Of a stretch of 64,000 nt of DNA, positions 26,557 to 34,774 are shown in pieces. The translations under genes and the position numbers were made by a program. Each line of letters opens with the position of its first letter. Within the stretch, counting starts at the first letter, position 1. The notes beneath the pieces are model-generated. The model was given only the letters and a program-made list of their open reading frames with translations, had not been told where the DNA came from and ran no database searches. The stretch comes from Halobacillus salinus (GTDB lineage Bacteria; Bacillota; Bacilli; Bacillales; Halobacillaceae): assembly GCF_004684905.1 (NCBI RefSeq), contig NZ_SRJC01000002.1, positions 186,001 through 250,000 on the forward strand, given 5' to 3'.

Positions 26557-27594
26557 TTATGGGTAAACAGGTTTCTCAGGAAGACCTGCTGTTTCTTCTA
26601 ATTCGAATAATAGATTCATATTTTGAACCGCCTGACTAGCGGCTCCCTTCATTAGGTTATCAATAACAGATACGACCGTCACTCGTTTGGTACGACGGTC
26701 CACTGTCAATCCGATATCGCAGTAATTGGTGTGGTAGACATCTTTCGTGCACGGAAATTGCCCTTCTTCTCTTACTCTGACAAAAGGATGGTCGGAATAA
26801 TAGTCTCTGTAAAGCTGTAACAGTTCTTCTGTATTCGCTTCTTCCTTGAGAGAAAAATAGATCGTAGACATAATCCCTCTCGTCATCGGAACAAGATGTG
26901 TAGAGAAGGTAATGGGTTCCGATGATTCGTCCCAAACACGCAATTGCTGCTCGACCTCAGGAATATGCTGATGCTGATTCACTTTATAAATTTGGAAATT
27001 CTCTTGCGCGTGGGCAAAGTGAGTCAAAGGATTCGGGTTTTTCCCTGCACCAGAAACACCCGATTTCGCATCTACTATAATGGAATCCGTTTTGGCGAGT
27101 TTCCCACTGATAGCCGGACCTAATCCAAGCAAGGTAGCCGTCGGGTAACATCCAGGGTTTGCAATGATGTCCGCTTTCTTAATGGCTTCCTGGTTCCATT
27201 CCGGTAAACCGTAAACGGCTTCGTCCAGTACCTCTGTCGGGGCTGGATCTTTTTTGTACCATTCCCGGTAGTCCTCCGGTTGCTTCAGCCTGAGATCTCC
27301 AGAAACATCGATCACTTTCGCTTTTCCCCCGCGTAAATCCGGTGTCAGTTTGCTAGATACCCCTGATGGAGTAGCAAGAAAGACTACGTCACATTCTTCC
27401 TTCATCTCCTCCGGTTTTACTGCCAAGAGCGTGTGTCGTTCGTTCGTTTCGAGTTGAGGGTATATAGTTTCAAAATCTTCACCAGCTTGGGATGAAGAGT
27501 ACAATTGGATTTTTGTTATATTTGGATGGGTTGATAGAATACGAAACAATTCTATTCCACCATACCCTGTTGCACCTACAATTCCTACTATCAC
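26557..27594 (-). CDS. argC: N-acetyl-gamma-glutamyl-phosphate reductase
   Basis: A 345-residue enzyme with the Rossmann start IVGIVGATGYGG and the active-site cysteine in NPGCYPT. The GTG at 27594 is preferred: GAGGTG precedes it at nine bases and the resulting N-terminus aligns with ArgC proteins; a GTG four codons upstream (27606) is the other option. First gene of the arginine cluster. Confidence 0.94.
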   Translation of the reverse strand: MIVGIVGATGYGGIELFRILSTHPNITKIQLYSSSQAGEDFETIYPQLETNERHTLLAVKPEEMKEECDVVFLATPSGVSSKLTPDLRGGKAKVIDVSGDLRLKQPEDYREWYKKDPAPTEVLDEAVYGLPEWNQEAIKKADIIANPGCYPTATLLGLGPAISGKLAKTDSIIVDAKSGVSGAGKNPNPLTHFAHAQENFQIYKVNQHQHIPEVEQQLRVWDESSEPITFSTHLVPMTRGIMSTIYFSLKEEANTEELLQLYRDYYSDHPFVRVREEGQFPCTKDVYHTNYCDIGLTVDRRTKRVTVVSVIDNLMKGAASQAVQNMNLLFELEETAGLPEKPVYP

Positions 27595-27610
27595 TCTATT
27601 ATTCACCTCT

Positions 27611-27674
27611 ATGTATAATTATGATGAACCTTGTATATTTACAATATTATTAACCTTATAGTGGAAGTTGTCAA
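27611..27674 (-). promoter_or_regulatory. argC promoter and AT-rich operator region
   Basis: On the minus strand TTGACA (27669-27674) and AATAAT (27646-27651) are 17 bp apart. Between this promoter and the argC start lie two AT-rich imperfect palindromes: one with TTGTA-AATA-TACAA and one ending ATTATACAT that matches half of the ARG box. They are the likely ArgR/AhrC sites, though less perfect than the one at carA. Confidence 0.65.
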
Positions 27675-27741
27675 CCGATATTCTACCTATTCGAGTATTG
27701 TTTACATATAGTTGACAATTTCGACAAAGTATCATGCATAC

Positions 27742-28001
27742 AAACCAAAAAAGGACAACCAATCTAAAGTCCGTTCTTTCTAAGAGTATCTAGAAATGCT
27801 CGTCGGTTCTTTTATGTTTAGAAAAGCGGTGTTGGAGAAACGGTCCGCTTTCCGCAGGCGTCCGGCGAGCCTCCTCGGTCCCTACGGTCACTGAAAGCGA
27901 GTTGTTTTCCAGACCTTGGAACACTTTCCTCATATCAAAACCAATGCGAACACTTTTCAAACCAAAAAAGAACAGCCAATATAAAGGCTGTTCTTTTTTT
28001 G
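27742..28001. repeat. palindromic dispersed element, copy A, with terminator duplicates at both ends
   Basis: A core of about 175 bp (27784-27958) is flanked by direct copies of about 43 bp (27742-27782 and 27959-28001) that each begin AAACCAAAAAAG and differ at about seven positions. The right copy is the terminator of the monooxygenase gene. The core shares TCGGTTCTT, TAGAAAAG, GTTGGAGAAACGGTCCG and GCTTTCCGCAGGCG with copies B (39.9 kb) and C (48.0 kb), and GAAAGCGAGTTGTTTTCCAGACC with copy C. The rest of this 400-bp gap holds the argC promoter. Confidence 0.7.
27959..28001 (-). terminator. terminator of the N-monooxygenase gene
   Basis: AAGAACAGCC / GGCTGTTCTT with A and T runs on both sides, 12 bp after the stop codon at 28014. 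Confidence 0.8.
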
Positions 28002-28013
28002 GTTTGTATTCTT

Positions 28014-29321
28014 TTATATATCAAAGGATTGAAAAATCGTCTTTTCATTCATCGGGAATACTTCTCGTCCGACAAGCTGGTTGATAATGACTTTGTTGCG
28101 GTGGACAGACAACCCGAGGTTCGTCGAGCCCACTCCGTGCGTATGAGAAATACCACTGTGCACATAGATTTCGCCCTGGAGATCTTCCTGCTTCTTCAAG
28201 CGGTAATCTTTGGTCACCTTGTAACGACCCTTCTCATCCCACTCGAGAAAATCTGAAAGCTCATGTACAAAGTCTGGCACATGTGGTTTGTAGCCTGTAG
28301 CAGAAATGACAATATCACTTTCATGAGTGAATGCCTCTTGCTTCTGCCAGTGATAGCAGTCGATTTCATATCCACCATCTGCTTTTTTCTTCAAGTCTTT
28401 CACTTCACTCAGAACTTGCATTCCAACATCCGCTTCTTTGCCTCCGACCGAGTATTCATATAGAAGGTTATAAATATCATTGATCGTATGGTTACTTATT
28501 CCCTTATAATACAACCCCTGTGTAGCGAAGATTTCGTCCTTCTGTTCTTGAGGAAGTTGGTAGAAATAGTTCACGTAATCCGGTGAGAAGTGTTCTAAGC
28601 TCAGTTTAGACTCCTCCATGGATGCAAAGCCAGGTGAGCGTGTAATCCAGTCTAAACGGAATCCGCATTCCTTTTGTTCTTTCAACAACTCTCGGAACGT
28701 TTCAGCAGCACTCTGCCCTGAACCGATCACCGTAATAGAGTTTGCGTTGCGGCATCTGTCATGATTCGGAAGAAAATCAGCTGTATGGAAAACTTCATCT
28801 TCAGGGAAACCTTGGAATGACTTTGGCATAACCGGGGTACTACCTGTACCCATCACTAGATTTTTTGATCGGTAAACCGTAGTTTCTTCCGTCTTTGTAT
28901 CGACTACAGTCACTTCGTAATATTGTTCGTTATCTCGAACAGGACGGATGTTCGTCACTCTTTTCCCGAATTGACAACTATTCAACTGACGAGAAACCCA
29001 CTGACAATAATCGTTGTATTCACGTCTAGGGATATCTAAGCGCTGTAGGAAGTAAAATTGATACATCCGCTCATTCTTACTAATGTAGTTTAAAAAGCTA
29101 TACTTATTGGTCGGGTCCGCCATCGTGACGAGGTCGGCAATAAAAGGAACCTGCATTTTAGTCCCTTCGATCAGCATTCCCGGGTGCCAATCGAATTCAT
29201 CATTCTGTTCAAAGAATAAAGGCTCTACTCCGTCTACTTCATCCAGCAAAGCAGCAAGTCCCAAGTTGAAAGGGCCTACTCCTACTCCAATTAAGTCAAA
29301 AACCTTCTCATGTTGTTCCAT
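28014..29321 (-). CDS. lysine/ornithine N-monooxygenase (SidA/IucD family)
   Basis: The protein (435 residues from ATG 29321, behind AGGAG) has the FAD motif GVGVGPFNLGLAAL, the NADPH motif IGSGQSAAETF and the family's C-terminal FSATGY-like ISATGYKPHVP. These flavoenzymes hydroxylate lysine or ornithine side-chain nitrogen to make hydroxamate siderophores. No siderophore synthetase or uptake gene is near, so partners must lie elsewhere, or the product has another use. The long in-frame extension upstream is rejected because it covers the promoter region and the divergent gene. Confidence 0.86.
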   Translation of the reverse strand: MEQHEKVFDLIGVGVGPFNLGLAALLDEVDGVEPLFFEQNDEFDWHPGMLIEGTKMQVPFIADLVTMADPTNKYSFLNYISKNERMYQFYFLQRLDIPRREYNDYCQWVSRQLNSCQFGKRVTNIRPVRDNEQYYEVTVVDTKTEETTVYRSKNLVMGTGSTPVMPKSFQGFPEDEVFHTADFLPNHDRCRNANSITVIGSGQSAAETFRELLKEQKECGFRLDWITRSPGFASMEESKLSLEHFSPDYVNYFYQLPQEQKDEIFATQGLYYKGISNHTINDIYNLLYEYSVGGKEADVGMQVLSEVKDLKKKADGGYEIDCYHWQKQEAFTHESDIVISATGYKPHVPDFVHELSDFLEWDEKGRYKVTKDYRLKKQEDLQGEIYVHSGISHTHGVGSTNLGLSVHRNKVIINQLVGREVFPMNEKTIFQSFDI

Positions 29322-29432
29322 TTGTTCACGTCTCCTTTTTTCTGAAAAAATGGCCATTTCAGAATTTAACACACTATATCTATGGTACCATAATCCCATC
29401 AAATCTATAATAGCGATTCCAAAAGGAGTTAG

Positions 29433-29900
29433 ATGTTTATGTGTCGATCCGTTACCATTCAACCGATTATGGACCGAGAAGCATACTTGCCATTTTTTCT
29501 GATGGCAGATGAAGACGAGGAGATTGTCAGGACTTATATAGAAGAAGGAGAACCATTTTCTATAAAGTACAACCACAAGGATGTCGGAGCCTGTCTACTC
29601 ACGTTCCCTTCCCCCCAAGCAGTAGAAATCAAAAACATAGCCATTTCTGAAGACCACAGGGGGCTTGGAATAGGCAAGACGGTCATACAATTAATTGCAG
29701 ATCACTGCAAAGAACGGTCATTCACGGAGTTGTTTGTCGGAACAGCTAATAGTAGTATTGAGAACCTCGCTTTTTATCAGAAAGCCGGTTTCCGATTTGA
29801 TTCCATTCACAAAGGATTCTTCGATGCATACCCAGATACATTCTATGAACACGGGATCCAGGGCAGAGATTTAATATACTTTGTCATGAAGCTTTCCTAG
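29433..29900 (+). CDS. GNAT-family N-acetyltransferase
   Basis: A 155-residue acetyltransferase with the acetyl-CoA motif EDHRGLGIGKTVIQ and the helix/strand ENLAFYQKAGFR typical of GNAT enzymes. The C-terminus (FYEHGIQGRDLIYFVMKLS) is that of small-molecule acetyltransferases. ATG 29433 follows AAGGAG closely; ATG 29439 is an alternative. It is divergent from the monooxygenase gene; a TATAAT at 29406-29411 could serve it. Substrate unknown. Confidence 0.8.
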   Translation: MFMCRSVTIQPIMDREAYLPFFLMADEDEEIVRTYIEEGEPFSIKYNHKDVGACLLTFPSPQAVEIKNIAISEDHRGLGIGKTVIQLIADHCKERSFTELFVGTANSSIENLAFYQKAGFRFDSIHKGFFDAYPDTFYEHGIQGRDLIYFVMKLS

Positions 29901-29981
29901 CAGGTCCAAAATAAAATTCAGAATTTTATCAAAATATTGTTGAAAATAGTTTTTGTTTCACATATAATTTACTCAAGTTAT

Positions 29982-30064
29982 TGAAAACGTTTTCAAAGTT
30001 ATGCACTTATTTACCTACGAGATTCATGACTTTTTTATTTCACCAATTTTGAAAACGATTTCAA
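29982..30064 (+). promoter_or_regulatory. pair of LacI/CcpA-type operators
   Basis: TTGAAAACGTTTTCAA (29982-29997, perfect palindrome) and TTGAAAACGATTTCAA (30049-30064, one break) lie 67 bp apart upstream of the LacI-family gene. Both fit the LacI-family half-site with a central CG and also the looser CcpA cre consensus. Their spacing, near six or seven helical turns, would allow looping by the adjacent LacI regulator. Confidence 0.75.
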
Positions 30065-30096
30065 TGATTCATTAAAGACAGAGAGGAGGTTTGATA

Positions 30097-31113
30097 GTGG
30101 TCACCATTGATGATGTAGCCGAGTTGGCCGGATTGTCGAAATCAACTGTTTCACGCGTTATCAATCACTACCCTCACGTTTCCCAAGAAAAGAAGGAACG
30201 CGTCTATCAAGCAATGGAAACATTAGGCTATGTTCCGAACTCTTCAGCAAGGAGTTTGAGGAATAAAAAGACGAAGATGATTGCAGTGATTGTGCCTAGG
30301 TTGATGAACCCGTTTTTCGGTCAACTAGTGGAATCCATGGAAGTAGCAGCGAATCAACAAGGATATCAGCTGCTCATCTGCCAAACTATGTACTCCCAAG
30401 ATACCGAGCTTGGACATCTTAATTTATTAAAAACCAAGCAAGTAGATGGGATCATACTCGCTTCACTTGAAAACGAATGGAACAATATTGCGGAATACTT
30501 ATCTTACGGCCCGTTGATCATGTGTAATGAATTCGATGAATCGGCTGAAATCCCCATCATAAAACTTGATCAGATTCATGGAGGTTACATTGCGACAAAG
30601 CACCTTATACGCCAAGGACATACGAGGATTGCATACTGCTCTGGTGGACATAAGAGTATGGTTGCCAATCACCGGAAAATCGGATTTGAGAAGGCGCTGG
30701 CTGAACACGGTCTTCGGTTTGATGAGTCTTTGGGATTCTTCGATGCTTATACCATCGAGAATGGCATAGAGGTGTTCAAGGAGATTCATAAGATGGACAA
30801 TCCACCAACCGCTGTGTTTACAGGAAGCGATGAAGTCGCTGCAGGTATTCTTACAGGGGCACGGGAATATGGGGTGGACATTCCTGGTGAACTCTCCGTC
30901 ATCGGTTTTGATAACCAAGTGATTTCAAGAATTATGGACCCCAAGATCTCTACTGTAGAACAGCCCATTGAACAGATGGCACAAAAAGCTGTTCACGTTC
31001 TTGTCGAACAAATCAACTCCAACAACAAACCGGCAAAAGAGCGTTATGAACTTCCACTAGAGCTCATCATTCGTGAGTCCACTGTTGGAGGTCCTTTACG
31101 CGCTGTCGAGTAA
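30097..31113 (+). CDS. LacI-family transcriptional regulator of the sugar locus
   Basis: The GTG at 30097 is chosen because GAGGAGGT ends six bases upstream. Residues 1-55 hold the LacI HTH (TIDDVAELAGLSKSTVSRVINHYPHVS, 30100 onwards) and hinge, followed by a periplasmic-binding-type effector domain (to about residue 330). It lies 23 bp before the sugar-binding protein gene and follows two palindromic operators, so it probably represses itself and the ABC importer until its sugar is present. Confidence 0.9.
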   Translation: MVTIDDVAELAGLSKSTVSRVINHYPHVSQEKKERVYQAMETLGYVPNSSARSLRNKKTKMIAVIVPRLMNPFFGQLVESMEVAANQQGYQLLICQTMYSQDTELGHLNLLKTKQVDGIILASLENEWNNIAEYLSYGPLIMCNEFDESAEIPIIKLDQIHGGYIATKHLIRQGHTRIAYCSGGHKSMVANHRKIGFEKALAEHGLRFDESLGFFDAYTIENGIEVFKEIHKMDNPPTAVFTGSDEVAAGILTGAREYGVDIPGELSVIGFDNQVISRIMDPKISTVEQPIEQMAQKAVHVLVEQINSNNKPAKERYELPLELIIRESTVGGPLRAVE

Positions 31114-31136
31114 GAAAATTATTAGGAGGTTATGTA

Positions 31137-32480
31137 ATGAAAGCAAAGTATTGGTTACTATCCTTAATGTTGATCGTCGTAGTTGCCCTAGCCGCATGTA
31201 GTGGCGGTGGAGACGGAGAAGCAACGGATGACACCGGTTCTGATGAAGATACATCCGAAACTTCCGGAGACTCTGGCGAATCTGCCGGAGAAGGCGATGG
31301 AGAAGTAGTTGAACTGGTCTATGCACGTGGACAAGACTCAACGAAAGCTTCTGAAATGCTGATTAAAGAATTCAATGACTCTCATCCGAATATCAACGTC
31401 ACATTCCGTGAAATGCCGTCTGATACAGGACAGCAGCACGATGCGTATGTAACAATGCTGAACGCAGAATCATCCGAAATTGACGTTATGGACCTAGACG
31501 TAGTATGGCCGGCAGAATTCGCGCAAGCGGGTTATGTACTTGAGCTTGATCGCTTCATGCAGCGTGACGGTGTAGAAGCAAGCGACTACAACCAAGGTGC
31601 TATGTCTGCCGCACAATTCAACGGAAAACAGTGGGCTATGCCTAAGTTCATCGATACAGGCATGCTATTCTACCGCACAGATCTAGTGGAAGAAGGCGAA
31701 GTACCTCAGACATGGGACGAGCTGATGACATCTGCATCTAACATCCAATCTGAAGGCGGCGCAGAATTCGGTTACCTAATGCAAGCGAAGCAATATGAAG
31801 GACTTGTATGTAACGCTGTAGAATTCATCGCGTCTTACGGTGGCGAGATCCTAGACGAAAACGGAGATGTTGCGGTCAACAGCCCTGAAACGGTTGCCGG
31901 AATCTCTAAACTAGTTGAAGTTGCCAACGCTGACTTTGTACCAGGTAACATTAACACGTTCACGGAAGTAGAATCCCACACAGCGTTTATCGAAGGTCAA
32001 TCTCCTTACATCCGTAACTGGCCTTACCAATGGAACCTTGCAAACGACGAAGAGCAGTCTGAAATCGTAGACAAAGTAGGTGTTGCTCCACTACCAGCAG
32101 GTGATGCAGGAAGCGCTGCTGCACTTGGTGGCTGGATGACAGCGATCAACAAATACTCTGAGAACAAAGAAGAAGCTTGGGAATTCGTGAAATTCATGAC
32201 TGGCCCAGAAGGACAAAAGATCTCCGCTATTAATGGTGGTCTAGCTCCAACGCTTCCAGCTCTATTCGAAGATGAAGAAATCCTTGAAGCGAACCCATTC
32301 TTTACTCAAGAAGGTTTCCAAAACGCACTAGAAGGTGCCGTATCTCGCCCAGTAGCTCCAAACTACCCTGAAGTATCTGAAGTCATCCAAATCAATGTAT
32401 CCAAAGCGATTGCTGGTGAGTTGACTCCAGAAGAAGCGGTAGCCGCTATGGAAGAAGAATTGAACGCGGTTATGCAGTAA
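31137..32480 (+). CDS. sugar ABC transporter substrate-binding lipoprotein
   Basis: A 447-residue lipoprotein with lipobox ALAAC (Cys21) followed by an acidic, Ser/Gly/Asp-rich linker of about 30 residues, as in salt-adapted Gram-positives. The rest is a family 1 solute-binding protein with YARGQDSTKASEMLIKEFN at the start of the domain and EAWEFVKFMTGPEGQK near the end, of the maltose/trehalose-type. GGAGG precedes the ATG. Together with the two permeases it forms an importer of an oligosaccharide or disaccharide. Confidence 0.9.
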   Translation: MKAKYWLLSLMLIVVVALAACSGGGDGEATDDTGSDEDTSETSGDSGESAGEGDGEVVELVYARGQDSTKASEMLIKEFNDSHPNINVTFREMPSDTGQQHDAYVTMLNAESSEIDVMDLDVVWPAEFAQAGYVLELDRFMQRDGVEASDYNQGAMSAAQFNGKQWAMPKFIDTGMLFYRTDLVEEGEVPQTWDELMTSASNIQSEGGAEFGYLMQAKQYEGLVCNAVEFIASYGGEILDENGDVAVNSPETVAGISKLVEVANADFVPGNINTFTEVESHTAFIEGQSPYIRNWPYQWNLANDEEQSEIVDKVGVAPLPAGDAGSAAALGGWMTAINKYSENKEEAWEFVKFMTGPEGQKISAINGGLAPTLPALFEDEEILEANPFFTQEGFQNALEGAVSRPVAPNYPEVSEVIQINVSKAIAGELTPEEAVAAMEEELNAVMQ

Positions 32481-32492
32481 CCTGTACTCCCT

Positions 32493-32535
32493 GATGAGAC
32501 CCTCAGGACCTGTACCTGAGGGTTTCATCCCCTTT
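32493..32535 (+). terminator. intercistronic hairpin between binding protein and permease
   Basis: GATGAGACCCTCAGG / CCTGAGGGTTTCATC (32493-32507, 32515-32529) is followed by CCCTTTTT. Partial termination or 3'-end protection here would make more binding protein than permease. Confidence 0.75.
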
Positions 32536-32557
32536 TTGCATAAAGGAGGAACTATTC

Positions 32558-33874
32558 GTGGCAAAAAAAGGATTAAGTGATTCATTGAAAAAGGAAAGAC
32601 GGCTCGGTTACCTACTTGTTGCCCCTTCTTTGGTGTTAATTCTAGCCATTGCGATCTGGCCGGTTATCCAATCATTCTACTTCAGTCTATTTGACTACCA
32701 ATTAAACGAACCTCAAAAGTCCAGCATTCATCTAGATTATAATTTGGATTTGGAAAAATACTTAAACAACCAACCATTTCTCATAACTGCGTTGGAAGAC
32801 GAAATCGAAACTGCTCCTTCGGAAGTCAGCGAAGAGTTGCAGGACATAAAGTCTACTATTACATCGTTTGATGAAGAACTAGTACAAAAAGATGGAATTG
32901 AAGGTCCTTACAATGAAGTGAACGATATCTTATTCAACTTCGAAGTACCTAGTGATGAGCTGAAATTCGTTGAAATCGACCGATCCTTTGGAGAAGAGTT
33001 TGAACAAACTTTCGGATCAGTAGAGAAACAATTAGTTGAGTTAGAGTCAGAAGATGCTTTGCAGAATGCCCGCCGTTTGACCGGACTTGCCAGCGGACTG
33101 ACAGAAAGCATTGTTGAACCGAACTTTATCGGTTTTCAGCATTATGCCAACAACTTGACTGATGTGCGACTGTGGCGATCACTTGGGAATACATTTGTAT
33201 TCACATTCGTCTCCGTCGGATTTGAGCTTGTATTAGGTATGGGAATTGCCTTGTTGATCAACAAAGCGTTCTTCGGACGTGGACTTGTCCGTGCCTCCAT
33301 ACTAATTCCTTGGGCCATTCCGACAGCGGTTTCCGCCATGATGTGGAAATACTTGTATGATGGACAAAACGGGATTATTGCCAAGTTCTTCTCAGAAATC
33401 GGAATTATTGAGAATATGAGTGTGCTTCTCACCACTCCAGTCGGAGCAATGGCGTCCGTTATCTTGACGGACGTATGGAAGACAACACCGTACATGGCCC
33501 TTCTATTGCTTGCTGGTCTGCAAACGATCCCAACATCGTTGTATGAAGCAGCATCTATTGACGGAGCGAACAAATGGAAGCAATTCTTCCGGATTACGCT
33601 GCCGCTTATCAAATCTAGTATTCTAGTAGCTCTCTTGTTCCGTACCTTGGATGCCTTCCGAGTATTCGACCTGATCTACGTACTTACTGGCGGTGGACCG
33701 GCGAACTCAACAGAAGTCATTTCCTTACTCGCTTATAAAGTGATGTTCCAGCAAACCGACTTTGGTGAAGGTTCCGCCCTTGCCGTAATTGTATTCGTCT
33801 GTGTGGCGATCATCTCTGCGATATACATTAAATTCCTCGGTTCCGATTTACTCGGCGACGGAGCAAAAGACTAA
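32558..33874 (+). CDS. sugar ABC transporter permease (MalF-type) with large extracytoplasmic insertion
   Basis: The GTG start follows AAGGAGG. TM1 is about residues 18-40; the usual core then resumes at GFQHYANNLTDVRLWRSLGNTF (33132 onwards) with five more TM segments and the EAA loop EAASIDGANKWKQFFRITLPL. Between them lies an insertion of about 140 acidic, helix-prone residues (roughly 48-187) where most relatives have about a dozen. It would face outward, next to the binding protein. Overall length 438 against about 290-310 for typical relatives. Confidence 0.88.
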   Translation: MAKKGLSDSLKKERRLGYLLVAPSLVLILAIAIWPVIQSFYFSLFDYQLNEPQKSSIHLDYNLDLEKYLNNQPFLITALEDEIETAPSEVSEELQDIKSTITSFDEELVQKDGIEGPYNEVNDILFNFEVPSDELKFVEIDRSFGEEFEQTFGSVEKQLVELESEDALQNARRLTGLASGLTESIVEPNFIGFQHYANNLTDVRLWRSLGNTFVFTFVSVGFELVLGMGIALLINKAFFGRGLVRASILIPWAIPTAVSAMMWKYLYDGQNGIIAKFFSEIGIIENMSVLLTTPVGAMASVILTDVWKTTPYMALLLLAGLQTIPTSLYEAASIDGANKWKQFFRITLPLIKSSILVALLFRTLDAFRVFDLIYVLTGGGPANSTEVISLLAYKVMFQQTDFGEGSALAVIVFVCVAIISAIYIKFLGSDLLGDGAKD

Positions 33875-33891
33875 AAGGAGTGAGAGAATAG

Positions 33892-34719
33892 ATGCAGAAA
33901 AAAGCAGGTGTAGGATTCTATATATTCTTAGTCATCTTTGTATTCGTCATCATGTTCCCGTTCCTTTGGATTCTGTTGAGCTCCGTTAAACCGTTATCTG
34001 AACTGTTCGGGGATGAAGCATTTACGTGGTTCACTAGTAATCCTACGATTCAAAGTTATATTTCCGTATTTACGATCCGTCCGTTCCACCTATACCTTTG
34101 GAACAGTTTAGTCGTAGCGACGATCACAACTGTCTATACAGTATTCGTTGCCGCTTTCGCCGCTTATGCGATTGCCAGACTTCGTTTTAAAGGCAAACCG
34201 CTCATCTTAGGTGTTGTGCTCTCTGTATCGATGTTCCCGCAGATTGCAACGATTTCACCTATCTACATTTTCTTAAGAAACATCGGACTGACAAACAGCC
34301 ATTTAGGCTTGATCATTCCTTACACCACTTTCGCGCTACCACTATCAATCTGGTTGCTTGTAACATTCTTCCGTAAGATTCCATTCGATTTAGAAGAATC
34401 TGCGAAAATGGACGGGGCTTCGATGATGCAGACGTACTTCCGTATCATCCTGCCCCTTGCTGTACCAGGGATTTTCACTACTGCGATCCTTGTGTTCATC
34501 GCAGCTTGGAACGAATTCCTCTTCGCCCTTGTCATCAACACAGCGGAGAAGTACAAAACAGTTCCAGTCGGAATCGGGATGTTCCAAGGACAGTACACCA
34601 TTCCATGGGGAGAGATATCCGCTGCGACCGTCATTGTTACGGTTCCGCTTGTCATCATGGTTCTCCTCTTCCAGCGTCGAATTGTATCTGGTTTGACGTC
34701 AGGAGCGGTAAAAGAATAA
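33892..34719 (+). CDS. sugar ABC transporter permease (MalG-type)
   Basis: A 275-residue permease with six TM segments and the EAA loop EESAKMDGASMMQTYFRIILPL. It starts 17 bp after the MalF-type gene. No ATP-binding protein follows; in Bacilli such importers share a common MsmX/MsmK-type ATPase encoded elsewhere, which is the likely case here. Confidence 0.92.
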   Translation: MQKKAGVGFYIFLVIFVFVIMFPFLWILLSSVKPLSELFGDEAFTWFTSNPTIQSYISVFTIRPFHLYLWNSLVVATITTVYTVFVAAFAAYAIARLRFKGKPLILGVVLSVSMFPQIATISPIYIFLRNIGLTNSHLGLIIPYTTFALPLSIWLLVTFFRKIPFDLEESAKMDGASMMQTYFRIILPLAVPGIFTTAILVFIAAWNEFLFALVINTAEKYKTVPVGIGMFQGQYTIPWGEISAATVIVTVPLVIMVLLFQRRIVSGLTSGAVKE

Positions 34720-34729
34720 GTACTAAAAA

Positions 34730-34758
34730 AAAGGAACCCACAGTGGGTTCCTTTTCTT
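34730..34758 (+). terminator. terminator of the ABC sugar operon
   Basis: AAAAGGAACCCA-CAG-TGGGTTCCTTTT, a perfect 12-bp stem, followed by C and T. Confidence 0.85.
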
Positions 34759-34774
34759 ATGCAAATGGAAACGA

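Noticed and set aside
27675-27741. Plus-strand promoter (TTGACA at about 27712)
   Set aside because: No acceptable -10 box at the right distance and no gene downstream on that strand.
27742-28001. Insertion sequence or group II intron
   Set aside because: No transposase, reverse transcriptase or intron domain V-like hairpin is seen; the element is too short and non-coding.
28014-29576. 520-residue version of the N-monooxygenase
   Set aside because: The extra 85 residues have no family counterpart and cover the divergent promoter and the start of the GNAT gene; ATG 29321 has a good ribosome binding site.
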